In this document: positions 13,601-14,558 of the stretch, piece by piece
How the letters are laid out: each line of letters starts with the position of its first letter
Position numbering within the stretch: the stretch's first letter is position 1
Origin: DATGFK01 sp040007395
GTDB lineage: Bacteria; Chloroflexota; Anaerolineae; Aggregatilineales; UBA2796
Length of the DNA: 14,558 bases
NCBI GenBank assembly: GCA_040007395.1
Contig: JBDTVG010000122.1
Location: forward strand, 1-14,558
Direction of reading: 5' to 3'
Notes under the pieces: generated by a model
Told to the model about the DNA's origin: nothing
The model's database searches: none
Seen by the model: only the letters and a program-made list of their open reading frames with translations
Translations under genes and position numbers: made by a program

Positions 13601-14558
13601 GTCATCTTGGGCTACTACGACCCCTCGGTCAACTACACGCAAGGCACTTGGACGACCAGCGATCCCTTCAAATTCAGCACCAATACCAACGCGATCTTCC
13701 ATGTGGCCTTCATGTTCGATACCCTAACCCTGAACATGGGCGTGGGCCCGGATCATGGCAAGTACGACATCTACATCGACGGCACTTTCAACCAGAATGT
13801 GGATGGTTATGCAGCCGCGGCAGGCCCGCAGGCCATTGCAATCACCCTAACCGGCGACGGCCCGCACACCCTGGAAGTTCGCAACACCACCCAGAAGAAC
13901 GCCGCCTCAACGGGCAACACAGTGCGCTTCCAGAACATGACCTCTTCGGTCAGTGCGCGACTGTATGACTTGCAGACGCTCCAATACAGCTACGATGCGC
14001 TCTCGCGGCTGATGACTGCCAACAGCTTTGCGGGTGACAACGTGGCGGGGGGCGCTAGCCGGCAGTACAGCTACGGGTACGATGTGGCGGGCAACCGACT
14101 CCAGCAAATCGTGACTATCGGGAGTACACCGACCACCACGACCTACACCTATGACAACGCCAACCGCATTATCAACGATGGCACCCACACCTTTAGCTAC
14201 GACAACGCTGGACGCATGACCAGTGACGGGGTGAACACCTATGCTTGGGATCGGGCCAACCGCTTACTCAGTGAAGGTGTCTCGGCCTACTTGTATGATG
14301 GGTTGGGTCGGCGCGTGCAGCAGACTGTTGGCGCGAATGTCACCAAATACGTCCTTGATGTCCAACCAGGACTGGCGCAAGTGCTTGCTGCTACTACAGG
14401 GGCTAACACGACCCGCTATCTGCACAGCCCGACCGGGATTGCCCAACAGCAGAACCCTGACAACTCGTGGCGCTGGATGGTTCAGGATGGTCTGGGCAGC
14501 GTGCGTGGTGTGCTAGATGCTGGGCCGACCCCACAGATGAGTCAGCTCTATTCACCCT
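7613..14558 (+). CDS. Giant Rhs/YD-repeat protein with lectin and Asp-box domains (3' end outside window)
   Basis: At least 2315 codons are open to the window edge in one frame, starting at an ATG six bases after AGGAG (7602-7606). Domains in order follow. Residues 48-82 look like a propeller blade. A PA-IL (LecA)-like lectin domain covers about 88-217, with VINIGDIVSISASGTW, GPDG, and NDRMNYFTDN holding the calcium-ligand positions Asp196, Asp203 and Asn204. Asp boxes lie at 303-312, 406-413 and 448-455 (SSDLGASF, SDDGGVNW, TPDRGANW). A DUF6531 start follows at about 514-566 (NPVKLQNGDKFEEMTDLTL, GWTHNH). Many YD repeats run from about 600 to 2300, interrupted at about 1998-2112 by a jelly-roll-like domain. 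The end (QDGLGSVRGVLDAG, QLYSP) is the start of the Rhs core, after which a variable toxin or effector domain is usual. No signal peptide or PAAR domain is seen. A role as a polymorphic toxin, adhesin or tail-delivered shell is inferred. Confidence 0.9.
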   Translation, partial: MTNLTAPTQLNFATSEGYVIRATGVSGNTATYQKISPSPAQLLTIGTVIKLIADPRNPKQLILLGTNGIAYTPDATALSVIWQVVNPIGTISFDAYASANIPGNDTGIVINIGDIVSISASGTWIWDHPADDFTGPDGTYHLFVNGNIVLMDEIEPSFNGMALLARVGTSGSWTLIGSRATFTANTTGNLYLIANDRMNYFTDNLGALHTLISVNGINISDIQGSVNQRNYFGWLSKRNIAGTDYVYYNYTSDFFNTVSSTKVARYSINMVYSISLAPLSNRPGNVNKVWVTAGVPGTDAAIYESSDLGASFRPLSIPSIGASGGVTVMPRTLANGLSGMTSQNLIALQKADDQHDLSTSGLNNQVATVSNVGGPLNSQALNSFLHDGKYLNAAVYVNTIWKLLTSDDGGVNWNPSTLTSGWEVQALAGWSSSKDYLLIGGTNTLAYTPDRGANWNNLWMGTNGFSNWASINLGNWSNKIISALVSGPPAMSHDGPGVYPFSHYCNIADTPSSNPVKLQNGDKFEEMTDLTLNTPAGPLVFTRTFRQSKETDGNYQFMGMGWTHNHLFKLTKIVGTPNRIIARLLGASEAHFTETTTNHYEGDPGSASYIDYNTTTTQFTWVAPDTSTYIFDINGKLITRIWPGQAETWTYSYAGTKLSRVDDGYGRQLNFSYISNPGQYNDGQLWRVGDQNATGLGTGSPAGIYVEFGYTPQKNNGVTVGSPKALLASVRDVRSNLWTYDYYGQHASETISNQLDFLTKRQSPAVDMDGDGSVESTLTLENLDYTFSGASLSAITQKRGIKNSGQELLKTDFAFGQNATNETIAQKTTIHQFANGLYVGHQDPAGNSTSQNPNYQYRPEAQQDANGNTTLLQWSPDGKQLQQAVDAQGNKTAFAYNTSSGKSNGTLQSSVDAQGYQTVYSYMPLDQGPALHKPTDIRVRTPNGAITLRWQTFTYDTHERLLTEQTLDPNGGQPLQQTTRAYYASGNGNGLLQTLTKNDSINPANNVVTTYFYDTSGRVIKTNQNTTFGSCSSSFTLYDAAGNVIASICNYDPGVGADPTNLSQVLALYDATKPDKNRITTYVYDTLGRRVQTTTDAQAAYARTTLTVYDALDRVIRTITNYVAVPGISDPYAHLRADFTHGSNNDQNLIADTTYNLRGFVRSQTDVLGNVTLFGYDDADRLVKTVQSASQPAYNNEYGTGDPSLSLYLPSSTVDQDLITTSLYDAAGNLVKTTDVTGNATFTVYDSLNRPIKTVRSASQPAYNILTDPSLANYLVSTTTDKDLVDTTDYDTMGRVKRTQDALGNFTLFGYDGLGQQVKTIRFASKPTYDLVADPSLTNYRYSMNPDQDLITQTAYDAAGRVMYTTDSLGRNTWTGYDGLGRVIRTVRNAVGTATDGGVRDPRSATYNPVVSQSDVDQITLTTYDSNGYVLWTQDPLGRKTWFAYDSIGRQIKTIVNAVGTATDGGPRDPRSAGYILSTNADQDLVTQTIYDAKGRVAATLDSAGNRTQFAYDALDRRAKTITNFVTGIYNATRPDQDLISTTIYDLAGRVALTTDARGTQTAFSYDRVGRQVIVTQAVGTSLATMSYTCYDKGGRVLRTLRNWTNDKTQPSPDARDVNGSFLYNPLTHGTNNDQNLVTRYTLNQLGQQVAMIDPLGNTSQIAYDKDGQIESLTDPLSFITKYRYDSARRRKTVVQAWLDNGQDPVLWKWNGTLWTKSDGTTAIGFGTSKDRNIIVQADYDKAGRTTALRDPRGNRTTYIYDLLDRRTGLTDPLGNLWTTAYAVPNIGVVRTTLTNPTPLSTVSQQETDQLGRVASLKYLNESPKNTPDVTFSYHRLGRSMVMNEWNAATLVRSTALTYDQARRLVKADFDSDGNGTVDQTVSYVYDAGGLRTQLTLPGNLSVTYQYDAKGRLTSLTDWSAQATQYAYDGADRLNTVQRYAGINSTYGYDAASRLTSLRTATNSNAKTRGQFLYTVDARGNRTQVYEAVARAASGQVILGYYDPSVNYTQGTWTTSDPFKFSTNTNAIFHVAFMFDTLTLNMGVGPDHGKYDIYIDGTFNQNVDGYAAAAGPQAIAITLTGDGPHTLEVRNTTQKNAASTGNTVRFQNMTSSVSARLYDLQTLQYSYDALSRLMTANSFAGDNVAGGASRQYSYGYDVAGNRLQQIVTIGSTPTTTTYTYDNANRIINDGTHTFSYDNAGRMTSDGVNTYAWDRANRLLSEGVSAYLYDGLGRRVQQTVGANVTKYVLDVQPGLAQVLAATTGANTTRYLHSPTGIAQQQNPDNSWRWMVQDGLGSVRGVLDAGPTPQMSQLYSP
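7868..8264 (+). other. Encoded PA-IL (LecA)-like lectin domain
   Basis: About 130 residues match the layout of Pseudomonas LecA: T-G-I then GD-V-x-I-x-A-x-G-x-W, GP-x-G, AL-x-x-R-x-G, and a terminal L-x-x-ND...Y...DN-x-G-x...I. The LecA calcium ligands Asp100, Asn107 and Asn108 correspond to Asp196, Asp203 and Asn204 here. LecA binds galactosides through calcium. Sugar preference here cannot be read from sequence. Confidence 0.72.
11048..12370 (+). repeat. Tandem long-period YD-repeat units inside the Rhs gene
   Basis: About seven units of roughly 55-70 codons follow each other. Each starts with D-Q-D-L-(I/V)-x-x-T-x-YD, continues with two YD motifs, and most then have a linker. In three units the linker is SASQPAY or its variant ASKPTYD followed by DPSL. 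In two others it is NAVGTATDGG followed by DPRSA. The units have diverged at the DNA level, which suggests old duplications, with the two linker types forming separate subgroups. Confidence 0.7.
13595..13945 (+). other. Encoded jelly-roll (carbohydrate-binding-like) insertion
   Basis: About 115 residues without YD motifs interrupt the YD-repeat series. The pattern GTWTTSDP, then AIFHVAFMFDTLTLNMGVGP, then GKYDIYIDGTFNQNVDGY, then GDGPHTLEVRNTTQKN is that of galactose-binding-like beta-sandwich modules often found on bacterial surface proteins, with a V-x-I-D-G core and G-x-H-T-L-x-V strand. The assignment is by pattern only. Confidence 0.55.

Noticed and set aside
7613..14558. Possible frameshift or broken Rhs gene
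   Set aside because: The frame was followed at many points from 7613 to 14558 and stays the same, with YD motifs and core residues in phase throughout. The gene is cut only by the window edge.

Overview
The window looks like an accessory or mobile-element region of a bacterium with mid-range GC. The giant Rhs/YD-repeat gene, the Asp-box and lectin modules and the small phage-type genes would fit a Chloroflexota (Herpetosiphon-like) genome, but no rRNA or housekeeping gene confirms this, so taxonomy is a low-confidence inference. No integrase, transposase, tRNA or CRISPR array was seen.

Layout. (1) Positions 1-638 are non-coding: a 30-bp imperfect direct repeat, several strong hairpins, a three-helix element at 504-574 and a leftward-facing terminator. 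It reads as the leader, and possibly the origin region, of the operon that follows. (2) Positions 639-4844 hold a tightly packed rightward operon with stop/start overlaps at every junction: a small basic protein, an 804-residue Toprim primase-like replication protein with no helicase domain, four short proteins without a recognised family, and a DUF5681-like protein of the sort found in phages and plasmids. The primase gene carries a perfect 18-bp inverted repeat spanning exactly 25 codons. (3) Positions 4845-6247 form a regulatory hub. A leftward XRE (cI-like) repressor gene (5412-5792) is flanked by two rightward promoters. Each has a palindrome lying in or against its spacer, each is followed by a long hairpin-rich leader, and each leads to a strong Shine-Dalgarno sequence and a small gene. 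One small gene (57 codons, 5346) is antisense to the end of the repressor gene. (4) Positions 6248-6715 encode two paralogous small membrane proteins with coiled-coil tails, followed by a good terminator at 6829. (5) Positions 7011-7436 encode a small beta-rich protein resembling phage capsid-cement (DUF2190-type) proteins. Its 5' leader resembles that of the next gene. (6) From 7613 to the right edge one uninterrupted frame of at least 2315 codons encodes a giant Rhs protein. From the N-terminus it has an Asp-box propeller with an inserted PA-IL (LecA)-like lectin domain, a DUF6531 start-of-shell motif, a long series of YD repeats, a jelly-roll-like insertion, and the start of the Rhs core. 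The C-terminal effector lies outside the window.

Taken together, the left half looks like a replication module of a phage or plasmid-like element, the centre like a lysogeny-type switch, and the right half like cargo or structural genes ending in a polymorphic-toxin or adhesin-type Rhs protein. How the two halves are connected is inference.
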